From the NCBI GenBank assembly GCA_902594545.1, contig CACJMO010000007.1:1-46018 (forward strand): a DNA stretch of 46,018 nt. The letters are read 5' to 3'. Below, piece after piece: positions 1 through 8,624 of the stretch. This DNA is from an uncultured SAR86 cluster bacterium (lineage in GTDB: Bacteria; Pseudomonadota; Gammaproteobacteria; Magnimaribacterales; Magnimaribacteraceae). The number at the start of each line of letters is the position of its first letter. The first letter of the stretch is position 1. The notes beneath the pieces are model-generated. The model saw only the letters and a list, made by a program, of their open reading frames with translations, was not told where the DNA came from and searched no databases. A program made the position numbers and the translations under genes.

Positions 1-800
1 GCTTTAGAAATGGTACAGAAATACTTCTTACCGGAATTGATATAGAAGAAAAAGCTAAACTTGTTACCGACTTAATTTTTGATAACGTTGGAGGTAAGGA
101 TCAATTTGATCATGTTGATGTTCAGTTGATTAGAACTGACCATGACAATCCTGTTTCTAATGAAGAAGCACAAGCGTCATTAAGAATTTCTGTAATGTCT
201 CAAAATCCTGACCTAGTGGGCAGACTATTTAGCGCCAAGATTGTAGAGCTAGGACTTGCAAGTATTCCTGGATATACAGGAAGATCAGGTATGCCCTCAG
301 GTCCTTACATACAGTACTGGCCAGCACTCATTGATAGTAAATTCATTAAAGAAAAGGTCCATTTTGAGGGCAAAACTATTGAAGTAGAACCAACAAGTCA
401 GATGGATTTCGAGGAAATCTATTATCAAAAGGAGCCTTATCAAAATAATTTACCTGATTTTGATAAAACTGAGATAGTAAAATTTGGAAGTTTGTATGGA
501 ACTCGATCAGGTGACAAAGGAGGATGCGCCAACTTGGGTGTATGGGCAAAAAATATTGATACCTACTCCTATTTATATGAATTTCTAACTGTAGATAAGC
601 TCAAAGATCTTCTGCCCGATCTCAAAGACTACGCCATTGATAGGTACGAATTACCAAATATACTTTCATTGAACTTTTATGTTCATGATATCCTGCAAGA
701 TGGAGTTTCATCCTCAACAAGGCTTGATGGTCAAGCCAAATCTCTGGGAGAATATCTCAGAGCGAAAGATATCGAAGTTCCTGATTTCTTGATTAATTAA
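1..800 (+). CDS. AtuA-like (DUF1446) acyclic terpene utilisation protein, C-terminal part
   Basis: This is the 3' part of a gene that begins before the window; the frame is open from base 3. The first internal start-like codon (TTG at 126) is not a real start, because the protein sequence continues upstream of it. Near residue 160 of the visible part lies the motif GTRSGDKGG followed by ANLGVWA. That motif marks the C-terminal domain of DUF1446/AtuA proteins, a family encoded in terpene (Atu) and leucine/isovalerate (Liu-like) catabolic clusters. The biochemical role of AtuA is not settled. The next gene, a crotonase, starts two bases after the stop codon, so the two are surely co-transcribed. 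That pairing supports a branched-chain acyl-CoA pathway. The family call is firm; the substrate is inferred. Confidence 0.85.
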   Translation, partial: FRNGTEILLTGIDIEEKAKLVTDLIFDNVGGKDQFDHVDVQLIRTDHDNPVSNEEAQASLRISVMSQNPDLVGRLFSAKIVELGLASIPGYTGRSGMPSGPYIQYWPALIDSKFIKEKVHFEGKTIEVEPTSQMDFEEIYYQKEPYQNNLPDFDKTEIVKFGSLYGTRSGDKGGCANLGVWAKNIDTYSYLYEFLTVDKLKDLLPDLKDYAIDRYELPNILSLNFYVHDILQDGVSSSTRLDGQAKSLGEYLRAKDIEVPDFLIN

Positions 801-802
801 TT

Positions 803-1597
803 ATGACTATGAACGAAAAATTATCTCTTGAAGGGCTTATCTTTCAAGCTACAAAAATAGATATTGATAGTAATGTTTTGACTATTACCCTAAATAGGCC
901 AGAGAAAAAAAATGCTCTCAATAACGTAATGTCTAATGAGATTTGTTATGCATTGAGTTATGCGAAGCAACAAAGAGATATAAGAGTAGTTGTAATAGCC
1001 GCTGAAGGAGACGTATTTTGTGCAGGGGCAGACTTAAGAAGGGAAAAAGCAGAATCTAATGTGCCCAAGTTAGATGGTGCAGACGATATAAGCCTTTTAA
1101 TCAGGCATTTGTACAAACCTGTTATTTGCAAAATTCAAGGTTCAGTTCATGCAGGAGCCCTGCTTATGGTAACCAACTCAACTCATGCAATTGCTATAGA
1201 AGACGCAAAATTCTCTGCTCCTGAAATTCTAAGGGGAGTTTGGCCTCACATGGTTATGGCTGGTTTGTTTAGGGTTATGCCTAAAAGGGCTGGGTTAGAT
1301 TTTTGTATGCGTGGACAGGCAATAGATGCAAAGAAAGCTGAAGAATGGGGCTTAATAAATCAATCAGTCCCAAGCGATATGCTTGATGAGGTTGTCAATC
1401 AGATAGCGTCAGACTTAGCGAATCTAGCTCCAGGAACAATGCAATTTGGTCTAGAGGCTTATGTAAAGCAGGATGGAATGGATTTTGATGATGCTCTACC
1501 CTACTTGGCTAAGAAAAGCGCTGAAACTTTCGCAGGTCCAGATGCTCAAGAAGGCATATCTGCTTTTCTGGAAAAAAGAGAGCCGAATTGGGATTAA
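803..1597 (+). CDS. Enoyl-CoA hydratase/isomerase family (crotonase)
   Basis: A 264-residue protein of normal crotonase length. The oxyanion-hole segments are visible: CAGADL near residues 73-78 and GSVHAGA near 113-119. The first catalytic acid is E141, in the segment SAPEILRG. The second acid, normally a Glu about 20-25 residues later, aligns with D166 in AGLDFC. The C terminus (EGISAFLEKREPNW) is typical of true hydratases. It probably hydrates an enoyl-CoA or glutaconyl-CoA-type intermediate in the cytosol. It follows the AtuA-like gene by two bases, so isohexenyl- or methyl-glutaconyl-CoA hydratase is a reasonable guess, not proven. An ATG at 809 is an alternative start. The stop overlaps the convergent transporter gene by four bases. 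Confidence 0.9.
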   Translation: MTMNEKLSLEGLIFQATKIDIDSNVLTITLNRPEKKNALNNVMSNEICYALSYAKQQRDIRVVVIAAEGDVFCAGADLRREKAESNVPKLDGADDISLLIRHLYKPVICKIQGSVHAGALLMVTNSTHAIAIEDAKFSAPEILRGVWPHMVMAGLFRVMPKRAGLDFCMRGQAIDAKKAEEWGLINQSVPSDMLDEVVNQIASDLANLAPGTMQFGLEAYVKQDGMDFDDALPYLAKKSAETFAGPDAQEGISAFLEKREPNWD

Positions 1598-2469
1598 TTT
1601 CTACTTGCCATGTATATGGCTATTAAGACTATAAAGCCGCCAAAAATCTGAACCAAAGTTAGCAACTCTCCAAGCAAAAGCCATCCATATATAGCTGCGG
1701 ATACTGGCTGCATAAGTAATACCAAAGAAGATAAATGGGCTGATACTTTAGAGATGCCGGCCGTTATTAAACCCTGAGCTAGGGTTTGAGAGAATATTGC
1801 GTAAATCAACAGAATAAAAAATTCATTAAAGCTAATAAATAAACTACCCGTTTCAAAATAGCTTATCGGCAGTAAACATATTGCCGTGATAACAGTAACG
1901 TAATAAAGCGTCTTTGCTGGTTTAATAACATTAGTGAGATCTTTGATTGAAATAATATATCCAGCATAAAAAACTGCTGCTATTAGACCAAGCGAATCTC
2001 CAAAAATTTCAACTTCTTGTCCTGGTAAAATAACCAGAATAACTCCTAGCATAGCTAAGGCTAGAGTTAGAATAAATGAAAAGCTAATTTTATAGCTTAA
2101 AAATAATAGTCCAAAAATTACAACAAAAACTGGTGCCGTATTTGCCATTAGGGTTGCATTAGCAACTGAAGTAAAAGATAAAGACCAATTCCAAATAGCC
2201 ATGTCTAAAGCAAAACAAACTCCTCCAAGACCAATAAAGAATAAATATCTTTTATCGAGTTTAGATTGACTGGAATCTTTTCTCTCTTCGTATTTCATCC
2301 AGATAAACAAAAAAGGTAATGCGAGCAACGCTCTATAAAATGCAATTAAAGATGGCGAAGTTTCACTTATTTTTACAAATATTCCTGATCCACCCAACAT
2401 GAATGCTCCCATCAATAGTAGAAGGATCCCGGAAAATAATTCATTTTTTTTATTTTCTTCTGCGTTCAA
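1594..2469 (-). CDS. EamA-family drug/metabolite transporter
   Basis: A 291-residue integral membrane protein with about ten hydrophobic segments in two repeated halves, the DMT/EamA (RhaT-like) architecture. The segments PSLIAFYRALLALP near residues 39-52 and TLMANTAPVFVV near 106-117 are typical of the first EamA repeat, and LLGELLTLVQIFGG near the C terminus of the second. The substrate cannot be read from sequence; relatives export amino acids, purines or other small metabolites. The start used here is TTG at 2469. No in-frame ATG occurs early enough to keep the first membrane segment, so the start is somewhat uncertain. It is divergent from xseA with a gap of only 24 bases. Confidence 0.85.
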   Translation of the reverse strand: MNAEENKKNELFSGILLLLMGAFMLGGSGIFVKISETSPSLIAFYRALLALPFLFIWMKYEERKDSSQSKLDKRYLFFIGLGGVCFALDMAIWNWSLSFTSVANATLMANTAPVFVVIFGLLFLSYKISFSFILTLALAMLGVILVILPGQEVEIFGDSLGLIAAVFYAGYIISIKDLTNVIKPAKTLYYVTVITAICLLPISYFETGSLFISFNEFFILLIYAIFSQTLAQGLITAGISKVSAHLSSLVLLMQPVSAAIYGWLLLGELLTLVQIFGGFIVLIAIYMASRN

Positions 2470-2493
2470 AATCTTAAGTTATACTTTTGGTTA

Positions 2494-3843
2494 ATGGATC
2501 AAACGATTTCTAACAATCAAGAAATAATCTCAGTGTCAGAAGTTAATAACCTGGCCAAAGGGATTCTAGAAAGGGATTTATCAAATATTTGGATTCAAGG
2601 AGAAATTTCAAGTTTTACTGCCCATGGTTCAGGTCATTGGTACTTTACCATAAAAGATAAAAAATCCTCTTTGAGTTGTGTGATGTTTAAATTTGAAAAT
2701 CAAAGTGTTTTATTTGAACCCAAGGTTGGTGACGAACTTATACTTAATGGAAATATCGGTATTTATGCTCCATCTGGAAGATACCAATTCAACGTTAAGC
2801 ATATTGAGGTTTTTGGAGAAGGAGCTCTTCTTAAGGCATTTGAAGAATTAAAGAAAAAACTTGAAACTGAAGGTTTATTCAGTGAGAACAGAAAAAAAGA
2901 AATACCTGCAATGCCTAATTCAATTGCAGTCATTACTTCTGAAACTGGAGCAGTGCTCAGAGATATCATAACTGTCTTAAGAAGGAGATCTCCTTCAATA
3001 AAAGTAACCTTAGTTGAATCTCAAGTTCAAGGAAAAGACGCAGAAAAGAGTATTGTTGAAGCTATAAAAGTTGCAAATGATAAAGGTAATTTTGACTTAA
3101 TAATTTTAGCAAGAGGTGGAGGTTCAATTGAGGATTTGTGGTGTTTCAATATGGAAAATGTGGCCAGAGCTATATCCCATTCTAAACTACCTATCATAAG
3201 TGCAATTGGTCACGAAACTGACTTTACTATAAGTGATTTTATTGCTGACTTGAGAGCTCCTACTCCTTCCGCTGCAGCTGAAATAATTAGTCAAGGGCAC
3301 TCAAATCTATCGGACTCAATAAATAGGATTGAAGAGGACTTAGTTAAATTAATATTGAATAAAATCAATATTTTAAAAGATTTTTTACAATCTAAATTTA
3401 AGCTCATAAGACACCCAGGTGACAAACTCAGAGAGACTTCCCAAAAGATAGATAACCTGGAAATCAGAGTTCGTAATTCTCTGAATAACCAATTGCTCCA
3501 ACAGAGCAGAACTTTAGACCAAAGTGTATCTAATTTAAAAGCATTATCACCTCAGATTAAGATTCAGGCTTATCAAAATAAACTAGATATATTATTTTCT
3601 GATTTAGTAAATTTAGTAAAAGTAGATTTAGAAGAAAAGAAAAAAAGATATTCAATAGATATAAGTACACTTGAGGCAGTAAGCCCTCTTACAGTCCTTG
3701 CCAGAGGTTATGCAATTGTCTCCGATGAAGAAAATAATATATTAAGATCTTCAAAAGAGTTAACCGTTAATCAAAAAATTAAAGCTAGATTCAAAGAAGG
3801 TCAAGTAATCGCTCAAGTTGTAGAACATGTAGATGAGACATAG
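2494..3843 (+). CDS. xseA: Exodeoxyribonuclease VII large subunit
   Basis: 449 residues, close to the usual XseA length. The N-terminal OB-fold carries the hallmark GSGHWYFTIKD near residues 46-56. The central catalytic domain contains IAVITSETGAVLRDI near 144-158, the glycine-rich RGGGSIEDLW near 207-216 and the motif AIGHETDFTI followed by RAPTPSAAAE. A long helical coiled-coil region (about 270-400) and the terminal ARGYAI motif complete the family plan. With XseB it forms the cytosolic nuclease that degrades single-stranded DNA in both directions to oligonucleotides, in repair and recombination. No xseB lies in the window. The 3' end overlaps the M23 peptidase gene by 11 bases, which suggests translational coupling. 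Confidence 0.97.
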   Translation: MDQTISNNQEIISVSEVNNLAKGILERDLSNIWIQGEISSFTAHGSGHWYFTIKDKKSSLSCVMFKFENQSVLFEPKVGDELILNGNIGIYAPSGRYQFNVKHIEVFGEGALLKAFEELKKKLETEGLFSENRKKEIPAMPNSIAVITSETGAVLRDIITVLRRRSPSIKVTLVESQVQGKDAEKSIVEAIKVANDKGNFDLIILARGGGSIEDLWCFNMENVARAISHSKLPIISAIGHETDFTISDFIADLRAPTPSAAAEIISQGHSNLSDSINRIEEDLVKLILNKINILKDFLQSKFKLIRHPGDKLRETSQKIDNLEIRVRNSLNNQLLQQSRTLDQSVSNLKALSPQIKIQAYQNKLDILFSDLVNLVKVDLEEKKKRYSIDISTLEAVSPLTVLARGYAIVSDEENNILRSSKELTVNQKIKARFKEGQVIAQVVEHVDET

Positions 3844-4687
3844 TTACGCAATCTTAATTTCTTTATTAACAATATCATGTGCGGGACTTCCTTACACTTA
3901 CAGTGACAAAATATGTGATTTTCCTGAATCTAATCCCTACCCTGGTGGTTTGATTAATCACACTCTAGTTGCAAAGACAAACATAAGCGAAAAAGATATA
4001 AATGTTGAAGGCTTAAAATTTCTTTCTTGCAAAGAGAATAATGAGATAAGAAATGTCCTAGTACCAATTCCACTATCAAAGAAAGAGGGAGATGAAATAA
4101 ATATTTTGTCAGAAGGCAAAACTGTTTATTCGGTAAACTTACAGAATAAGTTCTATAGAGAATCCAGAATAACCATTCAGAATCAAAACTTAGTTACACC
4201 TCCCAAGTCTATGCAAGAAAGAATAAGTAAAGAATATTTCAGAGGGCAAGCTGCAATCAATACTTTTACTAACTTTCAGTCTTTGAAAAAAAATATGAGC
4301 TTACCTGTAGATGGAATAATAAGCAGTGAGTTTGGTGTAAGAAGATTTATAAATGGACTACCACGAAATAGGCATATCGGTCTCGATATTGCAGCTGCAG
4401 AAGGGACTGCTGTCTATTCACCTTCAAAGGGTAAAGTAATTCTCACGGGAGATTTTTTCTACAAAGGCAATGTGATTTATTTAGACCATGGAAATGGATT
4501 GATAAGTAGTTTTTCTCACTTAAATTCAATTTCCGTGGAACAAGATCAGATCATTCAGGCTGGAGAGATTTTGGGCTATGTAGGAAGTACAGGCAGAGTT
4601 ACAGGACCACATCTTCATTGGGAAGTTTCTCTTATGGGGGTTCCTATCAATCCTGAGATTTTTTTAAAAACAAATCAATCTATGTAA
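3833..4687 (+). CDS. M23-family metallopeptidase, probable lipoprotein
   Basis: 284 residues. An N-terminal hydrophobic stretch ends in TISC (Cys16), a plausible though imperfect lipobox, so it is probably attached to an envelope membrane. The C-terminal LytM/M23 domain (about 155-280) keeps the zinc ligands: H181 and D185 in RHIGLDIA, and the HxH pair H260/H262 in GPHLHWEV. H229 in FSHL is the expected catalytic histidine. The family cuts peptidoglycan cross-bridges or regulates amidases. With all ligands present this is likely an active endopeptidase rather than an EnvC-like activator. It starts inside the end of xseA and its 3' end overlaps the convergent TlpA-like gene by 13 bases. Confidence 0.9.
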   Translation: MRHSYAILISLLTISCAGLPYTYSDKICDFPESNPYPGGLINHTLVAKTNISEKDINVEGLKFLSCKENNEIRNVLVPIPLSKKEGDEINILSEGKTVYSVNLQNKFYRESRITIQNQNLVTPPKSMQERISKEYFRGQAAINTFTNFQSLKKNMSLPVDGIISSEFGVRRFINGLPRNRHIGLDIAAAEGTAVYSPSKGKVILTGDFFYKGNVIYLDHGNGLISSFSHLNSISVEQDQIIQAGEILGYVGSTGRVTGPHLHWEVSLMGVPINPEIFLKTNQSM

Positions 4688-5133
4688 GATTCAAGGCTTT
4701 CATGGGTCTGCGGCCCAATTAAAGTATGAATAAGCTCACCTTCAGGATTTAAGATATAGGTGGCAGGCAAGCTAGGGGGAGAAGACCAGCCAAAAAGCTC
4801 TCCGGGATCGGTCAATATACTAGGCACATTGACAGCAAATCTTTTTATTTGTTCTTCTAACTCTTCTCCCTCAAGCCTGTCGAAGTTATAAGCTAAAACA
4901 AGAACGTCTTCTTTATTTTCTAAATAAAAACTCTCCAGTTCAGGCATTTCTTTGATACATGGTGGACACCAATCAGCCCAATAGTTAATGACCAGCCATT
5001 TCCCTAGGAAACTATCAAGATTACCAGAATCTCCCCCTGCTAGCTTATAATCGGGCTCAGAACAGGAAATAAGCATTAAGAAAGTAATAACTGTAAAAGA
5101 AGACCTAATCTTACTGTATAGTACTGACCGCAT
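4675..5133 (-). CDS. TlpA-like thiol-disulfide oxidoreductase lipoprotein
   Basis: 152 residues with a signal sequence ending in LISC (Cys24), a good lipobox, so it is membrane-anchored and faces the periplasm. The thioredoxin fold carries the active site WCPPC (residues 55-59) and the cis-proline segment LPATYIL (P123). WCPPC is typical of TlpA/ResA-type reductases, which reduce cytochrome c apoproteins or other envelope thiols. A likely electron source is a DsbD-type exporter; one is encoded at 22644 in this window, but the link is inference. The 3' end overlaps the M23 peptidase gene; the 5' end is 38 bases from the divergent arsC-like gene. Confidence 0.9.
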   Translation of the reverse strand: MRSVLYSKIRSSFTVITFLMLISCSEPDYKLAGGDSGNLDSFLGKWLVINYWADWCPPCIKEMPELESFYLENKEDVLVLAYNFDRLEGEELEEQIKRFAVNVPSILTDPGELFGWSSPPSLPATYILNPEGELIHTLIGPQTHESLESYID

Positions 5134-5171
5134 AATAATGTTAAGTTTACGTTACAAGCATTAATAAATTT

Positions 5172-5525
5172 ATGAGCAATTTTACCATCTACCACAACCC
5201 CAGGTGTAGTAAATCCAGAAAAACTCTGGAATTATTGAAAGAAAATGGCATTGATCCAGAAATAGTCCTTTATCTAGAGGAAACTCCTTCTGGAGAGGAA
5301 ATTGCTAAGCTTCTTAAAAGTTTAAATATGGAACCAAGAGAATTACTAAGGTCTTCAGAAGCAGAATATAAAGAATTAGGTTTAAAAAATAAGGATTTTT
5401 CAAATGAGCAACTGATTCAAATCATGTCTGAAAATCCTAAATTGATAGAAAGACCTATCGTTACAAATAATTCAGTAGCCATTATAGGAAGGCCTCCAGA
5501 AAATGTCTTAAAACTTATTGGCTAA
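5172..5525 (+). CDS. arsC: ArsC/Spx-family reductase (glutaredoxin-type arsenate reductase)
   Basis: 117 residues, the normal size for glutaredoxin-dependent ArsC. The catalytic Cys12 sits in NPRCSKSRK, and the C-terminal half has the conserved ERPIV segment. In characterised ArsC proteins the cysteine attacks arsenate and glutathione/glutaredoxin regenerates it. There is no ars regulator or arsenite pump nearby, so it could instead be a YffB/YfgD-type relative with another role. Its stop lies 31 bases before the most likely sppA start, so the two genes probably share a transcript. Confidence 0.8.
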   Translation: MSNFTIYHNPRCSKSRKTLELLKENGIDPEIVLYLEETPSGEEIAKLLKSLNMEPRELLRSSEAEYKELGLKNKDFSNEQLIQIMSENPKLIERPIVTNNSVAIIGRPPENVLKLIG

Positions 5526-5556
5526 CTGCTTCTCTAACATTAAAAATAAAAATATC

Positions 5557-7383
5557 ATGGAAAAAACATTCTTTCAAAAATTTAAGAAAAACCCTTTATT
5601 TTGGATCTTTTCAGGTGATCTTTTCTTTTTGTCATTAAACTTAATTTTTTTAATCGTAATTCTAATCACCCTCCTGTCGTTTATAGGTTCGTTGTTTTCA
5701 AATCAATTTAAAGATCCAACTGATAAAGCACTAGTAATTTATCCTATGGGTCCAATCGTGGAACAAGTACAAGGCTCGTCAGATCCTTTTGATGATCTAA
5801 GAGGGAATCTGCCAAGAGAATTATTTGTGGGGGATTTGTTAGAAGTTCTGGATCATGCTTCTAAAGATGACCGAGTAGAAAATATAGTGCTTAGACTCGA
5901 TAATATAAGTGGAACAGGCCAAGCAGTATTGTTTGATGTTGGAGAAGCTCTTCAAAAGATCAAAGACTCCGGTAAAACTATTACAGCTATAGGAGATGGC
6001 TATTCTAGAAGCGGTTACTACCTAGCTTCTTTCGCAGATGAAATAATAATGAATGATTACGGTTATGTTAATTTACAAGGCTTTGGAAGATCGAGACTAT
6101 TTTACAAATCATTTCTTGATAAGCTAAAAATTGACTTCAACGTATTCAGAGTGGGTACTTTCAAATCTGCAGTAGAACCATATCTTGGAAACAAAATGTC
6201 TGAAGCTGCGAAAGAAGCCAACATGGCTTACTTGAAAGTGCTTTGGGATTCTTGGAAGGAAGTTGTTGCAAAAAATAGAGGAATGACGGCCGGCCAAATT
6301 CAGGACTTTATCGATAATGCTGACTCCATTTTTACAGCTACTGAGTCCACAGGTTCTGAAGTGCTACTTGAAAATGGTTTTGTGGATCTGCTATTGCCGA
6401 GACCCAAAGCAAGGAATTATCTTAAAGAAAAGTTCGGTGAATCCGAAGATGGAAAAAGCTTTGCTAATATTTCTGGTTTTGAATACTTTCAATTAATCCA
6501 ATCAGAAAAAGAAATTGAATCTTCGGATAACAAAATAGCAGTAATAGTTGCTAGAGGAACTATAGTCAATGGCACACAACCTCCAGGAACTATAGGTGGA
6601 GATTCAACCTCCAAACTTATCAGAGAAGCTCATCAAGATGATAATGTGAAAGCAATTGTTTTGAGAGTCGATTCTGGTGGCGGAGGTGTTTTCGCTTCAG
6701 AACAAATTAGACAAGAAATCATTGAAGCGAAAGAAAAAGGTTTAACTATCATTGCGTCAATGGGAAATGTTGCAGCTTCCGGTGGCTACTGGATTTCTGC
6801 CAATGCCCATGAAATTTGGGCCTCTCACAATACAATCACAGGATCAATTGGCATATTTGGACTATTACCTACCATTGATAGAGCTCTTAATGAAATTGGT
6901 ATAAATAGTGATGGAGTCAGAACCACGAAATTCGATTTATCAGGTGACGTGACTCAGCCCCTCAACGAAGGTCTTTCTAGGATAATTCAGAATGATATTG
7001 AGCAAGGTTATAAAAGATTTATTGGGCTAGTGGCTGAAACACGAGACATGTCGTTAGAAGAAGTCGATAAAATAGCTCAAGGAAGGGTTTGGGCCGGCTC
7101 TACTGCCCTTGATTTGGGCTTGGTAGATAATTTAGGTAATCTCAAATCTGCTATCAAGAGGGCTGCTGAACTTTCTGAAATAGAGGATTACACCACCTAT
7201 TACCCCTCGCAAGAAGTGAATTGGAGAGAAGAAGTTTTGCAAAGATTATTTAACTATATTCCTGCCTTCATAAAAGATAATTTATTAATCCAGAAGACAG
7301 TAGACACTCTTAAAGACTTAGAAAAATTGAATGACCCAAGAGGGATTTATATTATTTGCGAAGATTGCCAGACTGTTCTTTGA
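5557..7383 (+). CDS. sppA: Signal peptide peptidase SppA, 67K type
   Basis: I place the start at the ATG at 5557 (608 residues). The frame is open to a TTG at 5518, but that would overlap arsC and add an atypical leader. An N-terminal membrane anchor (about residues 17-47) is followed by two tandem S49 protease domains, the long SppA form. The catalytic lysine is K203 in RVGTFKSAVEP in the first domain. The nucleophile is S408 in AASGGYW in the second domain. Known SppA degrades signal-peptide remnants in the inner membrane, with its active site on the periplasmic side. The 3' end overlaps the convergent hda gene by 32 bases, the longest convergent overlap in the window. Confidence 0.95.
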   Translation: MEKTFFQKFKKNPLFWIFSGDLFFLSLNLIFLIVILITLLSFIGSLFSNQFKDPTDKALVIYPMGPIVEQVQGSSDPFDDLRGNLPRELFVGDLLEVLDHASKDDRVENIVLRLDNISGTGQAVLFDVGEALQKIKDSGKTITAIGDGYSRSGYYLASFADEIIMNDYGYVNLQGFGRSRLFYKSFLDKLKIDFNVFRVGTFKSAVEPYLGNKMSEAAKEANMAYLKVLWDSWKEVVAKNRGMTAGQIQDFIDNADSIFTATESTGSEVLLENGFVDLLLPRPKARNYLKEKFGESEDGKSFANISGFEYFQLIQSEKEIESSDNKIAVIVARGTIVNGTQPPGTIGGDSTSKLIREAHQDDNVKAIVLRVDSGGGGVFASEQIRQEIIEAKEKGLTIIASMGNVAASGGYWISANAHEIWASHNTITGSIGIFGLLPTIDRALNEIGINSDGVRTTKFDLSGDVTQPLNEGLSRIIQNDIEQGYKRFIGLVAETRDMSLEEVDKIAQGRVWAGSTALDLGLVDNLGNLKSAIKRAAELSEIEDYTTYYPSQEVNWREEVLQRLFNYIPAFIKDNLLIQKTVDTLKDLEKLNDPRGIYIICEDCQTVL

Positions 7384-8080
7384 GCATTTCACTAATCAAT
7401 GATTTAGTTATCTTGCGTTTTCTTTTTAACGAATAGTTATCAAGATCTTCTAAAAGCCTTAGTAAATCAGAAAGGCTTCGTGAGGAGTGATTGAGAATGT
7501 ATAAAACTGTCTGTTTATCAAGTGAAATACCTCTTCTTAATGAGGATTGGCTTATAACTTGTTCTTTTTCCTCTTGGGTAATTTCAGGAATTTCTATTGC
7601 AGTAAAATAGGATAGCCTTGACATTAGATCTCTTAACTCAATTTTCAGATCTTTTGCGACAATACAGGAGGAAAAGTAGACTTTCGTCTCACCCTTTAAA
7701 GCACTATTAACAAGCGAAAACATTTGAGTCTCCCATACCTCTTCTTTAACTAAACAATCAATTCTTTCAATCAGTACAACATCCATAGAATCTAGATTCT
7801 GAAGTATTTCATGTGAAGTGACTCGTGGATCGTCTAAGGACAAATGAAAAACTTTTTTTCCTAAACTTACGTACTCTTTATTGATTGCTTTCATCAGATA
7901 AGACTTTCCAACACCTTCCCTACCCCATAAATAGAATAAGTTAGATACTGAATCTTGTTTAAGTGAAGCATGAATAAAATTAAGCGAATCTTCATTAGAT
8001 TCACATGAAATAAATTTATCTAAACTTATGGAGTCGTCGAGTTTTATATTTAGACTCAATTGATCGGGAAGATGATTCAT
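7352..8080 (-). CDS. hda: DnaA-related regulatory inactivator Hda
   Basis: I choose the ATG at 8080 (242 residues). Upstream in-frame codons overlap pgsA, whereas this start gives an N terminus containing QLSLN, which matches the beta-clamp-binding motif at the same place in known Hda. The AAA+ core has a Walker A GREGVGKS. Its Walker B is relaxed (LIERID, with Glu where Asp is usual). A sensor-II-like helix lies near SRSLSDLLRLL. With ADP and the DNA-loaded clamp, Hda stimulates ATP hydrolysis by DnaA and blocks re-initiation. The start codon overlaps the pgsA stop as ATGA, so translation is likely coupled. Synteny with DUF2066 and purM is usual in gammaproteobacteria. Confidence 0.92.
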   Translation of the reverse strand: MNHLPDQLSLNIKLDDSISLDKFISCESNEDSLNFIHASLKQDSVSNLFYLWGREGVGKSYLMKAINKEYVSLGKKVFHLSLDDPRVTSHEILQNLDSMDVVLIERIDCLVKEEVWETQMFSLVNSALKGETKVYFSSCIVAKDLKIELRDLMSRLSYFTAIEIPEITQEEKEQVISQSSLRRGISLDKQTVLYILNHSSRSLSDLLRLLEDLDNYSLKRKRKITKSLISEMLKEQSGNLRK

Positions 8081-8619
8081 AAAATCTCTTTGAAGATATT
8101 CTTTCCCTCGTTCATAAGGTATGTGGAAAGGCTGAGGAAGGCAAAGAATACAACTCCAGTCATGGCTATCCACTCAATGTAAAAGGGAAGTATCGAGAAA
8201 GATGACTGTATTAAAACTATAATAAATAGAGCTATAGTCCATCCTGTGTAATGCTTTCCCCATCTATTTGGAAGGGCTTGCCTATTCTCAAAGAGCAATA
8301 AGTGAAGCATGGCACCTATTAAGATTATGCCGTCACGCGATAACATCATGTATACAAACCATAATGGTAATTTTTCTGAAAAAGCAAATGCAAGCAAAGT
8401 TGCCAATATCAAACATTTATCAGCCAGAGGATCAGCAAATTGGCCAAACTCACTGAACCAATTATATTTCCTAGCTAAATAACCATCCAAGCCATCCGAC
8501 AATCCAGCAACTATAAATAAAATAAGTGCCAAGAGGTCATTGCCTTGATAAATATAGATACTAATAGGAATTACGAGAACAAACCTCAGTCCGGTGATCA
8601 AGTTAGGAATTGATGACAT
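8077..8619 (-). CDS. pgsA: CDP-alcohol phosphatidyltransferase, probable phosphatidylglycerophosphate synthase
   Basis: 180 residues with several membrane helices, about the size of known PgsA. The whole CDP-alcohol phosphatidyltransferase signature is present: D42xxD45 G46xxA49 R50, eight residues, G59xxxD63xxxD67. These aspartates bind metal and catalyse transfer of a phosphatidyl group from CDP-diacylglycerol to glycerol 3-phosphate in the inner membrane. The N terminus (IPNLITGLRF) resembles PgsA rather than phosphatidylserine synthase, but a cardiolipin-synthase-like member cannot be excluded. It overlaps hda by four bases and lies five bases downstream of the DUF2066 gene. Confidence 0.9.
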   Translation of the reverse strand: MSSIPNLITGLRFVLVIPISIYIYQGNDLLALILFIVAGLSDGLDGYLARKYNWFSEFGQFADPLADKCLILATLLAFAFSEKLPLWFVYMMLSRDGIILIGAMLHLLLFENRQALPNRWGKHYTGWTIALFIIVLIQSSFSILPFYIEWIAMTGVVFFAFLSLSTYLMNEGKNIFKEIL

Positions 8620-8624
8620 TAACT

